Source of the DNA: an uncultured Oscillibacter sp.
Lineage (GTDB): Bacteria; Bacillota; Clostridia; Oscillospirales; Oscillospiraceae
DNA: 32,618 bases
Direction of reading: 5' to 3'
NCBI GenBank assembly: GCA_910589315.1
Contig: CAJUTB010000029.1
Location: forward strand, 1 to 32,618
In this document: positions 7,884-15,286 of the stretch, in pieces
Layout of the letters: the number at the start of each line of letters is the position of its first letter
Position numbering within the stretch: the first letter of the stretch is position 1
Notes under the pieces: generated by a model
The model's input: only the letters and a program-made list of their open reading frames with translations
What the model was told of the DNA's origin: nothing
Database searches by the model: none
Made by a program: the position numbers and the translations under genes

Positions 7884-8768
7884 TTATGCGCGGTCCCTTT
7901 TCCCAGCATATTTTTTCAAGAGATTTTCCAGAAACTCCCGGTGTTCCGGGTCTGAAATTCCCTGCAAAAATTCCATGGTTTCCTCAGACAATTTCGGGAA
8001 TTTCCGGAAGCTCCACAGCACTTCGTCCCGGTATTCTTTGTTCGGTGCGGTTTGATAGGCGCGGCGAAGAGCGTTTTCGTCTCCGGGCTGCTGCCACATG
8101 AATTTCCATGTCGGGTCGATGTCGTAGCCGGAGGCCAGCTCCCGAAACCAGTTTTCGCACCAATCCAAAAAATACGCGCTGCCCTTGGGCCACATGGGCG
8201 GGCAGTCGTAGTCATAGTCCATGTAGACGACCTTGCCCCGCTCCGGGCCAACCACGATCAAATGGGCCAGATACGTGGTGTCCATTCCGCTTAACACGAA
8301 GGTCCCGTCGTCCCGGCTTCGTGGGTCGCTCCGTTCCCAGGGGTCCAACCGATATTCCCCGCTGCGGTCAAAACGGGTTTTCCACTCCTCAGTAGTCATT
8401 GTCTCGCAAAGCTGCTCGGACGCCCTGTTGACAATCCAGGGCCGCGGCTTCCAAAGAGGGCCGTGAATAGTTCCAGGCGGTTCTTTTTGGGGAAGGATGG
8501 AATAGTGAAACCCTGTTCCGGGACCTGCGCCGCCGTTACCAACTTGGTTGAGCCAGTACACAAGGCCCTCGGGAAGCTCCACGCCGTGTTCCTGTTCCAC
8601 CGCGTCAATTTCCTCCAGAGAAACGGTTGGGTTGAGCTGGTAGTGATGCCACCTGACAAAATAGTCCCTTTCCAGCCCGGCCCGCACGCGGGCCGTTTCT
8701 TGAATCAGCCCTTTGACGCGCTCGCACTGGGCCAGCAGCTTCGGATTATCCAGAGGTTTTCGCTTCAT
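7884..8768 (-). CDS. SMI1/KNR4 (SUKH) family protein
   Basis: This 294-aa cytoplasmic protein has a SUKH/SMI1-KNR4 motif near the N-terminus (about 48-90: TVSLEEIDAVEQEHGVELPE, then YWLNQVGNGGAGPGTGF). The C-terminal third is rich in charged helices with Trp/Phe. SUKH proteins are often immunity proteins of contact-dependent or polymorphic toxins, but stand-alone copies are common and no toxin gene is adjacent here. The start at 8768 has AAAGGAGGGG upstream. The stop is 73 nt before the spoVAC start, and no promoter is obvious in that gap, so the two may be co-transcribed. Confidence 0.8.
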   Translation of the reverse strand: MKRKPLDNPKLLAQCERVKGLIQETARVRAGLERDYFVRWHHYQLNPTVSLEEIDAVEQEHGVELPEGLVYWLNQVGNGGAGPGTGFHYSILPQKEPPGTIHGPLWKPRPWIVNRASEQLCETMTTEEWKTRFDRSGEYRLDPWERSDPRSRDDGTFVLSGMDTTYLAHLIVVGPERGKVVYMDYDYDCPPMWPKGSAYFLDWCENWFRELASGYDIDPTWKFMWQQPGDENALRRAYQTAPNKEYRDEVLWSFRKFPKLSEETMEFLQGISDPEHREFLENLLKKYAGKRDRA

Positions 8769-8810
8769 GAAACCGCCCCTCCTTTTGAATAAAAAGAATA
8801 ACCATTTTTT

Positions 8811-8900
8811 GGACTTCCAGAGGCGGACCTCTGCGTCCTCTTATCCGGCGGGGCTCAATCCCCTCCGGGAGAACGCCTCGGGACAACGCCCGGCCCCTAC
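8811..8900. repeat. GC-rich structured intergenic segment, possible dispersed repeat
   Basis: This stretch of the 328-nt gap between the SUKH and EF-G-like genes contains consecutive small hairpins: CAGAGG/CCTCTG, CCGGCGGGG/CCCCTCCGG, and CGGG/CCCG pairs. It is clearly more GC-rich than its flanks. Its reverse strand (GTAGGGGCCGGGCGTTGTCC) resembles intergenic repeats I associate with Oscillospiraceae genomes. Only this copy is in the window, so repeat status is not proven. Confidence 0.35.
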
Positions 8901-9003
8901 AATCTACCACTTCCACAGTCGCGGCACAACTGACAGAATTGCTAATTTTTCTCCGCACATTTAGCGCACCTGTGCAAAAATGTGGAAAGTGCCAAAATTG
9001 TAG

Positions 9004-9032
9004 TTGTATTAACCGGTAGTATGTTGTATAAT
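9004..9032 (+). promoter_or_regulatory. sigma-A-type promoter before the EF-G-like gene
   Basis: TTGTAT (9004-9009), a 17-nt spacer and a perfect TATAAT (9027-9032). The leader of about 57 nt can form two mutually exclusive small stems: TGCGGC/GCCGCA (9049-9054 with 9060-9065) or TTGCGG/CCGCAA (9048-9053 with 9070-9075). Confidence 0.75.
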
Positions 9033-9096
9033 TCATATGTTAGACGCTTGCGGCATTGGGCCGCATAGTCCGCAAACGATAAGGAGTGGTAAGACC

Positions 9097-11166
9097 ATGA
9101 GCTATTCAGTACAGAACATCCGTAACGTCTGCCTGCTGGGCCACAGCGGCAGTGGAAAAACCGCCCTGGCGGAAAGCCTCCTCTTTATGACTGGAGCCAT
9201 CGACCGCATGGGCCGCAATGCCGACGGAAATACCGTGTGTGACTACGATCCGGAGGAGACCAAACGCCAGATTTCCCTGTCTACCTCCATCGCTCCGCTT
9301 GAGTATAAGGGCTGCCGCATCAACGTGCTGGACACCCCCGGCGCATTTGATTTCACCGGAGAAGCCATGGCCGCCCTTCGCGCCGCGGACGCCGCCATCA
9401 TCGTCTGTTCCGCCAAGGACGGCGTTTCCGTGGGCCTGGAAAAGGCTTGGAAGTATTGCGAGGAGCGCAATATGCCCCGTTTTATCTATATCTCCAAGAC
9501 CGACGAGGAAAACAGCGACTACAACGCCACCTTTGACGCCCTCCGGGAGCGTTTCGGCAAGAACGTCGCCCCGCTGGTGGTTCCTATCTGGGATGACAGC
9601 CGTCACGTCACCGGCATTATCGACGTGCTGAACAAGCGCGCTTATGAGATGCAGAACCTCAAGCGCGTGGAAATCGAATTGCCGGAGGACAAGGCCAGCG
9701 TTGTCACCGAGTTTAACGACGCCCTCAAGGAATCCGTCGCGGAGACCAGCGAGGAATTTATGGAAAAGTTCTTCGGCGGCGAGGATTTTACCTATGCGGA
9801 AATGATTCAGGGCCTGCGCCAGGGCGTGCGGGAACTGAGCCTGTTCCCCGTCCTCTGCGGCTCTGCGATCAACTGCATGGGTTCCCTCATGCTGATGGAT
9901 AATATTGTTGACCTTCTGCCCAACCCCGTGGAAGGCAATTATCACAAGGCCACCAAGTCCGACGGCGAAACCGAGGAATTTGTGGTTTCTCCCGGCGGCG
10001 TGCCCACGGCCTTTGTCTTCAAGACCATTTCCGACCGCTACGGCAAGTATTCCTTTGTGAAGGTTCTCTCCGGCGTCATCACGCCGGATCTGCCGATGGT
10101 CAACGCCCGTACCGGAGAAAAGGTCAAGCTGGGCCGTCTCTATACATTCCGCGGCAAGAAGAATATGGACGCGAAGGAACTCACCTGCGGCGATATCGGC
10201 GCGATTGCCAAGATGGACATCAAAACCGGCGACACCCTCTGCGACGAGCGCAAGGTGGTCAGCCTCAAACCGATCCCCTTCGCAGAGCCCTGCTATTCCG
10301 TCGCTATCGTCCCCAAGACCCGCGGTCAGGAGGACAAGATCGCCCAGGGTCTTGCACAGCTCAACGAAGAAGACCCCACGTTCTCGGTTGTCAACAACGC
10401 CGAGACCCGTCAGATGGTCCTCTCCGGCGCAGGCGATATGCAGATAGACGTTTTGGTCAGCAAGCTCAAGAGCCGCTTTAATGTGGAAGCCGAGCTGAAG
10501 CCCACCCGTGTGCCTTACCGGGAGAAGATTCGCAAGACTGTTCAGAAGCAAGGCCGCCACAAGAAGCAGACCGGCGGCAGCGGCCAGTTTGGCGATGTCT
10601 GGGTGCGGTTTGAGTACAACCCCGACCAGGAAGAAATGGTTTTTGCCGAGGAAGTGTTCGGCGGCTCCGTGCCCCGGAACTTCTTCCCCGCCGTTGAAAA
10701 GGGCCTGCGGGAATCCTGCCTCCACGGTCCTCTGGCGGGCTATCCCCTGGTGAATTTGAAGGCCGTGCTTTATGACGGTTCGTATCACCCGGTGGACTCC
10801 TCTGAAATTGCGTTCAAGACCGCCGCGCAGCTTGCGTACAAGGCGGCGATGCCGGAAGCCAACCCGGTCCTCCTGGAACCGATTGGCGAGCTGAAGGTTA
10901 CAGTACCGGAGAACTACACTGGCGATGTCATGGGCGACATTTCCAAGCGGCGCGGCACGCCTATGGGCATGGACCCCATGGGCGACGGTACGCAGGTGAT
11001 TACCGCCGAAGTTCCCATGGCGGAAATGGGCACCTATGCAATTGACCTGCGGGCAATGACCCAGAGCCGCGGCAGCTTTACGTTCCACTTTATCCGCTAT
11101 CAGGACTGCCCCCCCGCAGCCCAGGAAAAGGCAATTGCCGACGCAAAGGCAATGGCGGAGCAATAA
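9097..11166 (+). CDS. Elongation factor G-like translational GTPase (EF-G paralogue)
   Basis: This 689-aa GTPase has the full EF-G domain order: GTPase domain with P loop GHSGSGKT (15-22) and G3 DTPG (79-82), then domain II, III, IV (KKQTGGSGQFGDVWVRFEY) and V (KRRGTPMGMDPMGDGTQVIT). It is not the housekeeping EF-G. The G2 region reads ETKRQISLSTSIAP instead of RGITI, and the usual NKxD is SKTD (133-136). These features mark the EF-G-like paralogue branch, whose role is poorly defined. The start at 9097 follows AAGGAGTGG; an ATG at 9037 lies almost at the transcription start and has no ribosome site. It is a single-gene unit with its own promoter and terminator. Confidence 0.88.
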   Translation: MSYSVQNIRNVCLLGHSGSGKTALAESLLFMTGAIDRMGRNADGNTVCDYDPEETKRQISLSTSIAPLEYKGCRINVLDTPGAFDFTGEAMAALRAADAAIIVCSAKDGVSVGLEKAWKYCEERNMPRFIYISKTDEENSDYNATFDALRERFGKNVAPLVVPIWDDSRHVTGIIDVLNKRAYEMQNLKRVEIELPEDKASVVTEFNDALKESVAETSEEFMEKFFGGEDFTYAEMIQGLRQGVRELSLFPVLCGSAINCMGSLMLMDNIVDLLPNPVEGNYHKATKSDGETEEFVVSPGGVPTAFVFKTISDRYGKYSFVKVLSGVITPDLPMVNARTGEKVKLGRLYTFRGKKNMDAKELTCGDIGAIAKMDIKTGDTLCDERKVVSLKPIPFAEPCYSVAIVPKTRGQEDKIAQGLAQLNEEDPTFSVVNNAETRQMVLSGAGDMQIDVLVSKLKSRFNVEAELKPTRVPYREKIRKTVQKQGRHKKQTGGSGQFGDVWVRFEYNPDQEEMVFAEEVFGGSVPRNFFPAVEKGLRESCLHGPLAGYPLVNLKAVLYDGSYHPVDSSEIAFKTAAQLAYKAAMPEANPVLLEPIGELKVTVPENYTGDVMGDISKRRGTPMGMDPMGDGTQVITAEVPMAEMGTYAIDLRAMTQSRGSFTFHFIRYQDCPPAAQEKAIADAKAMAEQ

Positions 11167-11170
11167 GCCT

Positions 11171-11236
11171 CCAGGGGACCAGCCCCCTGGACCCCTGCAA
11201 GCCTTTGAAATACCCCTTCGGGGCACGAGAGGCTTG
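11171..11236. repeat. Tandem hairpin element after the EF-G-like gene
   Basis: Two hairpins follow the stop codon: CCAGGGG/CCCCTGG (11171-11177 with 11184-11190), then an outer CAAGCCT/AGGCTTG stem (11198-11204 with 11230-11236) enclosing CCCC-TTC-GGGG. Neither has a T run. They precede the real terminator and may stabilise the 3' end, or may be a dispersed repeat typical of this bacterial family. Confidence 0.4.
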
Positions 11237-11247
11237 ACCCAAACTTT

Positions 11248-11284
11248 AACAAGGGCGTCATGCTTGCATGACGCCCTTGTTTTG
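11248..11284. terminator. Bidirectional terminator, EF-G-like / traX-like
   Basis: AACAAGGGCGTCATGC (11248-11263) pairs perfectly with GCATGACGCCCTTGTT (11266-11281) and is followed by T-rich sequence. It is shared by the convergent minus-strand gene ending at 11285. Confidence 0.9.
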
Positions 11285-12028
11285 TTAAGAGAAGTTGGAG
11301 AGGAAGAACAGCGCGCAGGTATGTGCAGGGTAGAAGATGTAGAAAAACCATTTCCAACCCGGTCCCTTTTCGCCGTTATAGCGGAAAATCAGCGGCATTG
11401 CCATTACCATCATCCATTGCACCGCCCCGCCGTACTGCGCCATTTCCTCGCTGAATTGGTAAATGCAGAAGATCAGGTATACGGCGCAAAGGGCCTCCCG
11501 GCGATCCCGGAGGAAGTAGAAGGCCAGTCCCAGGGCGATGAATGCAAAGCCGAATTCGTTTACCGCCAGATTCGGCACAATGCCCGTCAGCACATCGCCG
11601 CTCAGGTCCCGGAAGGCGGGGACGAGTACGGGCAAAAACAGGTAGAAAATCTGAGAAGCGGCGATTCCTCCCAGAAGCAGCGTTCCCCGGCAGCGGTCCC
11701 GCTGATACAGCTCAATCGCGCTGATCAGCAGGCCCGTGAGAAACAACGGCACAAAAATATTATGGTTCCCATAGCCGTTTTCCGTGGGAAAGCAGGTGTC
11801 CAGGCCATAGCCCAACGCCGTCATAAACAGACTCATGACGTACAGCCGCAGAAGGTAGCGTTTGCGGTTCCGGGTGTGCCCGTACCCCTGGGCCATGCAG
11901 AACAGAAACAGCGGGTACGCTCCCCGCCCCAGCCAGCGCAGCCATACCGGCGCGCCTGGGAAGTACAATCCAATGTGGTCCAGGAACATCAGCCCGGCGG
12001 CGGTCATTTTTAGAGTGAAAATAGTCAT
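11285..12028 (-). CDS. TraX-family integral membrane protein
   Basis: This 247-aa polytopic membrane protein matches the TraX family (named for F-pilin N-acetylation). The N-terminal signature LKMTAAGLMFLDHIGLYFPG is present, with His/Asp in the first helix region, followed by WLRWLGRGAYPLFLFCMAQG and several further helices. Chromosomal TraX proteins in Clostridia are common and probably act as membrane acyltransferases on unknown substrates; no pilus genes are present here. The ATG at 12028 follows AAGGAGG with ideal spacing, better than an in-frame ATG at 12049. The leader can fold back over the ribosome site and start codon (see 12027-12081). Confidence 0.8.
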   Translation of the reverse strand: MTIFTLKMTAAGLMFLDHIGLYFPGAPVWLRWLGRGAYPLFLFCMAQGYGHTRNRKRYLLRLYVMSLFMTALGYGLDTCFPTENGYGNHNIFVPLFLTGLLISAIELYQRDRCRGTLLLGGIAASQIFYLFLPVLVPAFRDLSGDVLTGIVPNLAVNEFGFAFIALGLAFYFLRDRREALCAVYLIFCIYQFSEEMAQYGGAVQWMMVMAMPLIFRYNGEKGPGWKWFFYIFYPAHTCALFFLSNFS

Positions 12029-12081
12029 GCCGGCCTCCTTGTCAAACAAACGCTGTTTCTTTTACGAAATGGAGCCGGCAT
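12027..12081 (-). promoter_or_regulatory. Leader hairpin that would hide the traX-like ribosome site and AUG
   Basis: On the minus strand, leader bases ATGCCGGCTCC (12081 down to 12071) are complementary, with one bulge, to GGAGGCCGGCAT (12038 down to 12027). That second segment contains the Shine-Dalgarno sequence and the first two bases of the start codon. The loop is about 32 nt. Such a stem would block initiation unless opened by a factor, an RNA or temperature. No known riboswitch class is recognisable. Confidence 0.5.
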
Positions 12082-12190
12082 TTTCTTCAATCCCCACAAA
12101 ATTTTTCAAACGGTGAGATATTTTCCCCCGCTGAGGGATATCCCTAACAGAAGGGCCTTTCAAAACCAACCAAAACCGAGGTGAGACACT

Positions 12191-12670
12191 TTGACGGACG
12201 AACAGTTCCAGGAGATTGTAGACCGCTGCGGCGACACGGTGTTCCGCCTGGCATACAGCTATTTGAAAAACCGCGCCGACGCAGAAGACGTGATGCAGGA
12301 AACGCTGCTCAAACGCTGCTTGGAAACCAAGCCGTTCGCCTCGCCGGAACACGAAAAACACTGGCTTTTGCGGGTTGCCTCCAACGAGTGCAAGCACATT
12401 CTCCGTTCCCCCTGGCGGAAACGAACCGCCCCCTTGGAGGACGCGGAAGAAGCCGCCGTCTTTGACGAACCCGCTCAGTCCGATTTGTTCCGGCAGGTGA
12501 TGTCGCTGCCGCCCAAGTACCGCGCCGCTATTTATCTGCATTACTACGAGGGCTACCCTGTGCAGGACATTGCGGAGCTGATGCACGCCAAAACGTCCAC
12601 CGTCCAGACCTGGCTCATGCGGGCCAGAGGACAGCTGCTTATTCAATTACAGGAGGCTGAAGGCCAATGA
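12191..12670 (+). CDS. ECF-type RNA polymerase sigma factor
   Basis: This 159-aa sigma factor has region 2 (DTVFRLAYSYLKNRADAEDVMQ) and region 4 (LPPKYRAAIYLHYYEGYPVQ, then TSTVQTWLMRAR) and no region 3, as expected of the ECF group. It starts at TTG (12191), eight bases after GAGGTGAG. Its stop overlaps the start of the downstream gene (ATGA at 12667-12670), the usual arrangement for a sigma factor and its anti-sigma partner. The 160-nt upstream gap with traX has no clear sigma-A promoter, so autoregulation is possible. The target genes are unknown. Confidence 0.9.
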   Translation: MTDEQFQEIVDRCGDTVFRLAYSYLKNRADAEDVMQETLLKRCLETKPFASPEHEKHWLLRVASNECKHILRSPWRKRTAPLEDAEEAAVFDEPAQSDLFRQVMSLPPKYRAAIYLHYYEGYPVQDIAELMHAKTSTVQTWLMRARGQLLIQLQEAEGQ

Positions 12671-13236
12671 TCAACGAAAAACTTTACCGCGAGACATTTT
12701 CCCGGCTGCGCGCCTCCGACGAGGCCAAGAAGGAGGTTCTTATGAAGATGAACGAACAGACCAAAACCCGCCGCCTGCCGAAAATTCTCCGCGCCGCTGC
12801 CATTGCCGCCATGCTGACCGTCGCCCTGGCCGTCACGGCCAACGCCGCCACCAATGGCGAACTGTTTGAAAATCTCCGCATCGTATTCCAGGACGACTCC
12901 AATCTGATTCTGGAGGACGATGCCGGACACATTGTCACTGTTACCGGCGTCCGCGCCGATGCCGAGCTGCAGGACGGACGGCTCGTTTTGACCGTTGGGG
13001 ACAACGAAACCGACATCACCGACGCCATTGAACAGGACGGCGTTTACAGCACGACCGTAACCACAGACGACAATACTGCGGTGGATATCAAGGTCAGCGG
13101 CACCCTGGAAAGCTGGGAGATTGACACATCCTGTCAAGAAAACGGCATCACTTACAATTCCGCTGCCGAAGCCGGAACGGAGGGCGAGCCCTATATTTCC
13201 GTTTTTGAATACGACGGAACGAACTTGACCGATTGA
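12667..13236 (+). CDS. Membrane-anchored protein, probable anti-sigma factor
   Basis: This 189-aa product is encoded in ATGA overlap with the ECF sigma gene. Its N-terminal 40 residues are charged and cytoplasmic (NEKLYRETFSRLRASDEAKK), followed by one hydrophobic helix (about 41-61, ending TANAA). The remaining 125 residues are extracytoplasmic, acidic and rich in Thr/Asp. This topology fits an anti-sigma factor that holds the ECF sigma at the membrane and senses an envelope signal. No zinc-binding HxxxCxxC (ZAS) motif is present, so it would be a non-ZAS type. Function is inferred from position and topology. Confidence 0.7.
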   Translation: MINEKLYRETFSRLRASDEAKKEVLMKMNEQTKTRRLPKILRAAAIAAMLTVALAVTANAATNGELFENLRIVFQDDSNLILEDDAGHIVTVTGVRADAELQDGRLVLTVGDNETDITDAIEQDGVYSTTVTTDDNTAVDIKVSGTLESWEIDTSCQENGITYNSAAEAGTEGEPYISVFEYDGTNLTD

Positions 13237-13256
13237 TTTCCATCCACGCAGAACAC

Positions 13257-13287
13257 AGGGGAATCCCAATGGATTCCCCTGCGTTTT
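13257..13287. terminator. Terminator after the sigma/anti-sigma pair
   Basis: AGGGGAATCC (13257-13266), loop CAAT, GGATTCCCCT (13271-13280), then GCGTTTTT. It lies directly against the stop of the convergent DUF4317 gene. Confidence 0.85.
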
Positions 13288-14451
13288 TCACTCCGGCTTC
13301 TCCTCCGCTTCCTCCGGCGTCTCCTCCCGGATCTCCACCGGCAGTCCATTGACCTCCACGCCCTCGTCTGCGGGAATCAGCAGGTATTTTTTCCCGTCGA
13401 TCACCCGGGCTGTCACCGCATAACTGCACTCCGGGTCCATGGTGATCGTGACTTCATCCGTTTTGATCTCATATTTCTTGCTGTCGATCAGATTCAGCGG
13501 GTTCATGACCGCGCCGCTGCCAAAGTGTTCGCTGCATTTTTCCTGGAATACGGAAACCTGTTCTTCCGGGACGCCGCAGTCCCGCAGCACCTTCCCCAGC
13601 TCCTGGCTGGTGACTTCCAGAGCGTCGGACTCCTTGCTGGCCTGATGCTCCTCAATCCGCGACCGGAGCTGTTCGTGCAGCGTCCAGGCCACGTCCAGGC
13701 TGCAAGCCCCTTCCAGCGCGTCGCAGAGAGCCGTTTGAAACGCCTCCTTCTGTTCCACCGCCGTCATGGGCGGCTCGGTCCGGAACAGCGCGTCGATCAC
13801 CTCATGATGCAGCTCCTCCGGCTTGCGGGTGTAAAAAAGCGCGTTGTAGATGTTCGCGGCCCGGTCGTCGAAGGCCGGGAACAGGAAGCCCAGCTCCGGC
13901 GCGGAGACCACCTGCCCGGCGGTGCAGTTGTGGAAGCCGTTGTCGCCGGGGAAATAGCCCAGCTCCTGTTTCCCGTCCTTCACAGGGCAGACGCTGCATA
14001 GGATGTAAGAAAAAACCGTCTCGGAGTCCTCCGGCGCACCGTCCCGCGCCCGGCGGGGCACGTCGTAAGCGTCGTGGGACAGGAGAATTAAGTAGTTCGC
14101 TCCATCCATGTCCAGGGAGTCAATGATTTTTTGATAGAATTCGTTTCGGACCTCGCCGTTTTGGAGTTCCGAATCCCGCAGGGCCATCAGGAGGCGGTGT
14201 TCGTCGCTGTCCATGACCTGCTCGTTGGTAAAGGTAATGTCGATCAGGTTTCGTCCCAGGCCCCCGGAGAGGGATTTTTTCAGGAGGCCCAGATATTTTT
14301 CCGCCTCCTCCTGGGGCATATTGCCCAGGGATTCGTCCAGGTAGGAAATCACGTTCCGGCTGCTGTTGACATAACAGCCGTAAATACGGCTTATGGCGTT
14401 CTTTTCCGGCCGGAAACGGCGGCGAAGCTCGCCAACTTCTTTCAAATTCAT
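13288..14451 (-). CDS. DUF4317-family protein
   Basis: This 387-aa soluble acidic protein matches the DUF4317 family widespread in Clostridia (opening MNLKEVGELRRRFRPEKNAI, then YGCYVNSSRNVISYLDESLG; a central PGDNGFHNCTAGQVVSAPEL). It has no signal peptide or membrane segment. The family has no assigned function known to me. The start at 14451 follows GTGAGGTTGT; the open frame continues to 15003 but overlaps spoIIID and shows no family similarity there. It is divergent from spoIIID. Confidence 0.8.
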   Translation of the reverse strand: MNLKEVGELRRRFRPEKNAISRIYGCYVNSSRNVISYLDESLGNMPQEEAEKYLGLLKKSLSGGLGRNLIDITFTNEQVMDSDEHRLLMALRDSELQNGEVRNEFYQKIIDSLDMDGANYLILLSHDAYDVPRRARDGAPEDSETVFSYILCSVCPVKDGKQELGYFPGDNGFHNCTAGQVVSAPELGFLFPAFDDRAANIYNALFYTRKPEELHHEVIDALFRTEPPMTAVEQKEAFQTALCDALEGACSLDVAWTLHEQLRSRIEEHQASKESDALEVTSQELGKVLRDCGVPEEQVSVFQEKCSEHFGSGAVMNPLNLIDSKKYEIKTDEVTITMDPECSYAVTARVIDGKKYLLIPADEGVEVNGLPVEIREETPEEAEEKPE

Positions 14452-14491
14452 TGGTACAACCTCACTTTTCTCAAACAGAATACCGATTTTT

Positions 14492-14520
14492 ATTTTACCG
14501 GAAATTTTCCAAAAAAGCAA
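14492..14520 (-). promoter_or_regulatory. sigma-A-type promoter of the DUF4317 gene
   Basis: On the minus strand, TTGCTT (14520-14515), a 17-nt spacer and TAAAAT (14497-14492). The start codon lies about 40 nt downstream at 14451. No convincing promoter was read for the divergent spoIIID gene. Confidence 0.55.
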
Positions 14521-14622
14521 TCCCAAATTTGCCGCAAATTCCGCGCTTCTCTGAAATTCCGCACATAATCCCGGATTCCGCCGCATAGGATGGAGCAACA
14601 AGAGGCGGGGAGTGAAGGTGTT

Positions 14623-14871
14623 TTGAAGGGAAACATGGAGGAGCGGGCGGAGCGCCTGGCTCTCTACATTATAGAGAATCGGACCACGGTCCGCGCCGCC
14701 GCGCAGAAATTCGGGATCAGTAAAAGTACGGTGCATAAAGACATCTCCGAGCGGCTGCCGTTGTTCAACCGCCCGTTGTATCTGCAAGTCAAGGAAGTGC
14801 TGGACGTAAACAAGGCCCAGCGGCACATTCGGGGCGGCATCGCCACCCGGAAAAAATACCGCGGCGACTGA
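14623..14871 (+). CDS. spoIIID: Sporulation transcriptional regulator SpoIIID
   Basis: This 82-aa DNA-binding protein is active in the mother cell during sporulation, where SpoIIID modulates sigma-E and sigma-K genes. The helix-turn-helix TVRAAAQKFGISKSTVHKDI is the family signature, followed by ERLPLFNRPLYLQVKEVLD and the basic tail HIRGGIATRKKY. Start: TTG at 14623 gives LKGNMEER, aligning base for base with the Bacillus SpoIIID N-terminus, and GGGGAG lies nine bases upstream. ATG at 14635 would trim four residues, and ATG at 14590 would add eleven without a ribosome site. The following small gene is 21 nt downstream. Confidence 0.92.
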   Translation: MKGNMEERAERLALYIIENRTTVRAAAQKFGISKSTVHKDISERLPLFNRPLYLQVKEVLDVNKAQRHIRGGIATRKKYRGD

Positions 14872-14892
14872 CGCGGCACAAGGAGGAACGGC

Positions 14893-15147
14893 ATGGCAAA
14901 CCGAAACTGCGGCAGGAGCCGCCCGGCGCGGTCCAGTCCCAAGGCCGCGCCCCGTGCGGGCGTACCGGCTTTCAAGGAACCGGAGGTCCGCCGCTGGCCG
15001 CATCCCGTAGAGGGGCCGCCGGCGGGCCAGAACCAGGAACCCACTTTACATTATGTCCGCTGCGCCCTGTCCTACCAGAATCAGCTTCTGGCCGACATCA
15101 AAACGCTTTTGGAACAGCTTGCAGCGGACCAGGCAGAGAAGAAATAG
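14893..15147 (+). CDS. Small basic hypothetical protein after spoIIID
   Basis: This 84-aa product starts at an ATG preceded by CAAGGAGGAACGGC, a strong ribosome site, and ends in the left arm of a terminator. It is Arg/Pro/Ala-rich in the first 45 residues and ends in a short amphipathic helix (YQNQLLADIKTLLEQLAADQ). I recognise no family. Co-transcription with spoIIID suggests expression during sporulation. The N-terminal composition is low complexity and could be disordered. Confidence 0.7.
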   Translation: MANRNCGRSRPARSSPKAAPRAGVPAFKEPEVRRWPHPVEGPPAGQNQEPTLHYVRCALSYQNQLLADIKTLLEQLAADQAEKK

Positions 15148-15168
15148 CGGCGTTTGCCGCTATTTTTT
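15142..15168 (+). terminator. Terminator of the spoIIID operon
   Basis: AAATAGCGGC (15142-15151), loop GTTT, GCCGCTATTT (15156-15165), then TTT. The stem begins inside the stop region of the small gene. Confidence 0.88.
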
Positions 15169-15190
15169 CATTTCGTTCATGGTTTCCCTC

Positions 15191-15219
15191 TTGTCTTTTT
15201 CGCGGACAGGCTTTATAAT
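15191..15219 (+). promoter_or_regulatory. sigma-A-type promoter of the LCP gene
   Basis: TTGTCT (15191-15196), a 17-nt spacer and TATAAT (15214-15219). It probably drives both the LCP and the SLH-transglutaminase genes. Confidence 0.75.
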
Positions 15220-15286
15220 AAAAGCAATTTTGACCCTTTGCAGCATTTTAATAATCGCGCCCTGAACCGCGCATGGAGGTATTCCC

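Noticed and set aside
9106..11226. A 706-codon open frame on the minus strand
   Set aside because: It lies antisense to the EF-G-like gene, whose domain motifs are unmistakable; the minus translation resembles no family.
14452..15003. Upstream extension of the DUF4317 frame to 15003
   Set aside because: The extension overlaps spoIIID on the other strand, has no ribosome site and no similarity to the family; the internal start at 14451 has GTGAGG and a promoter.
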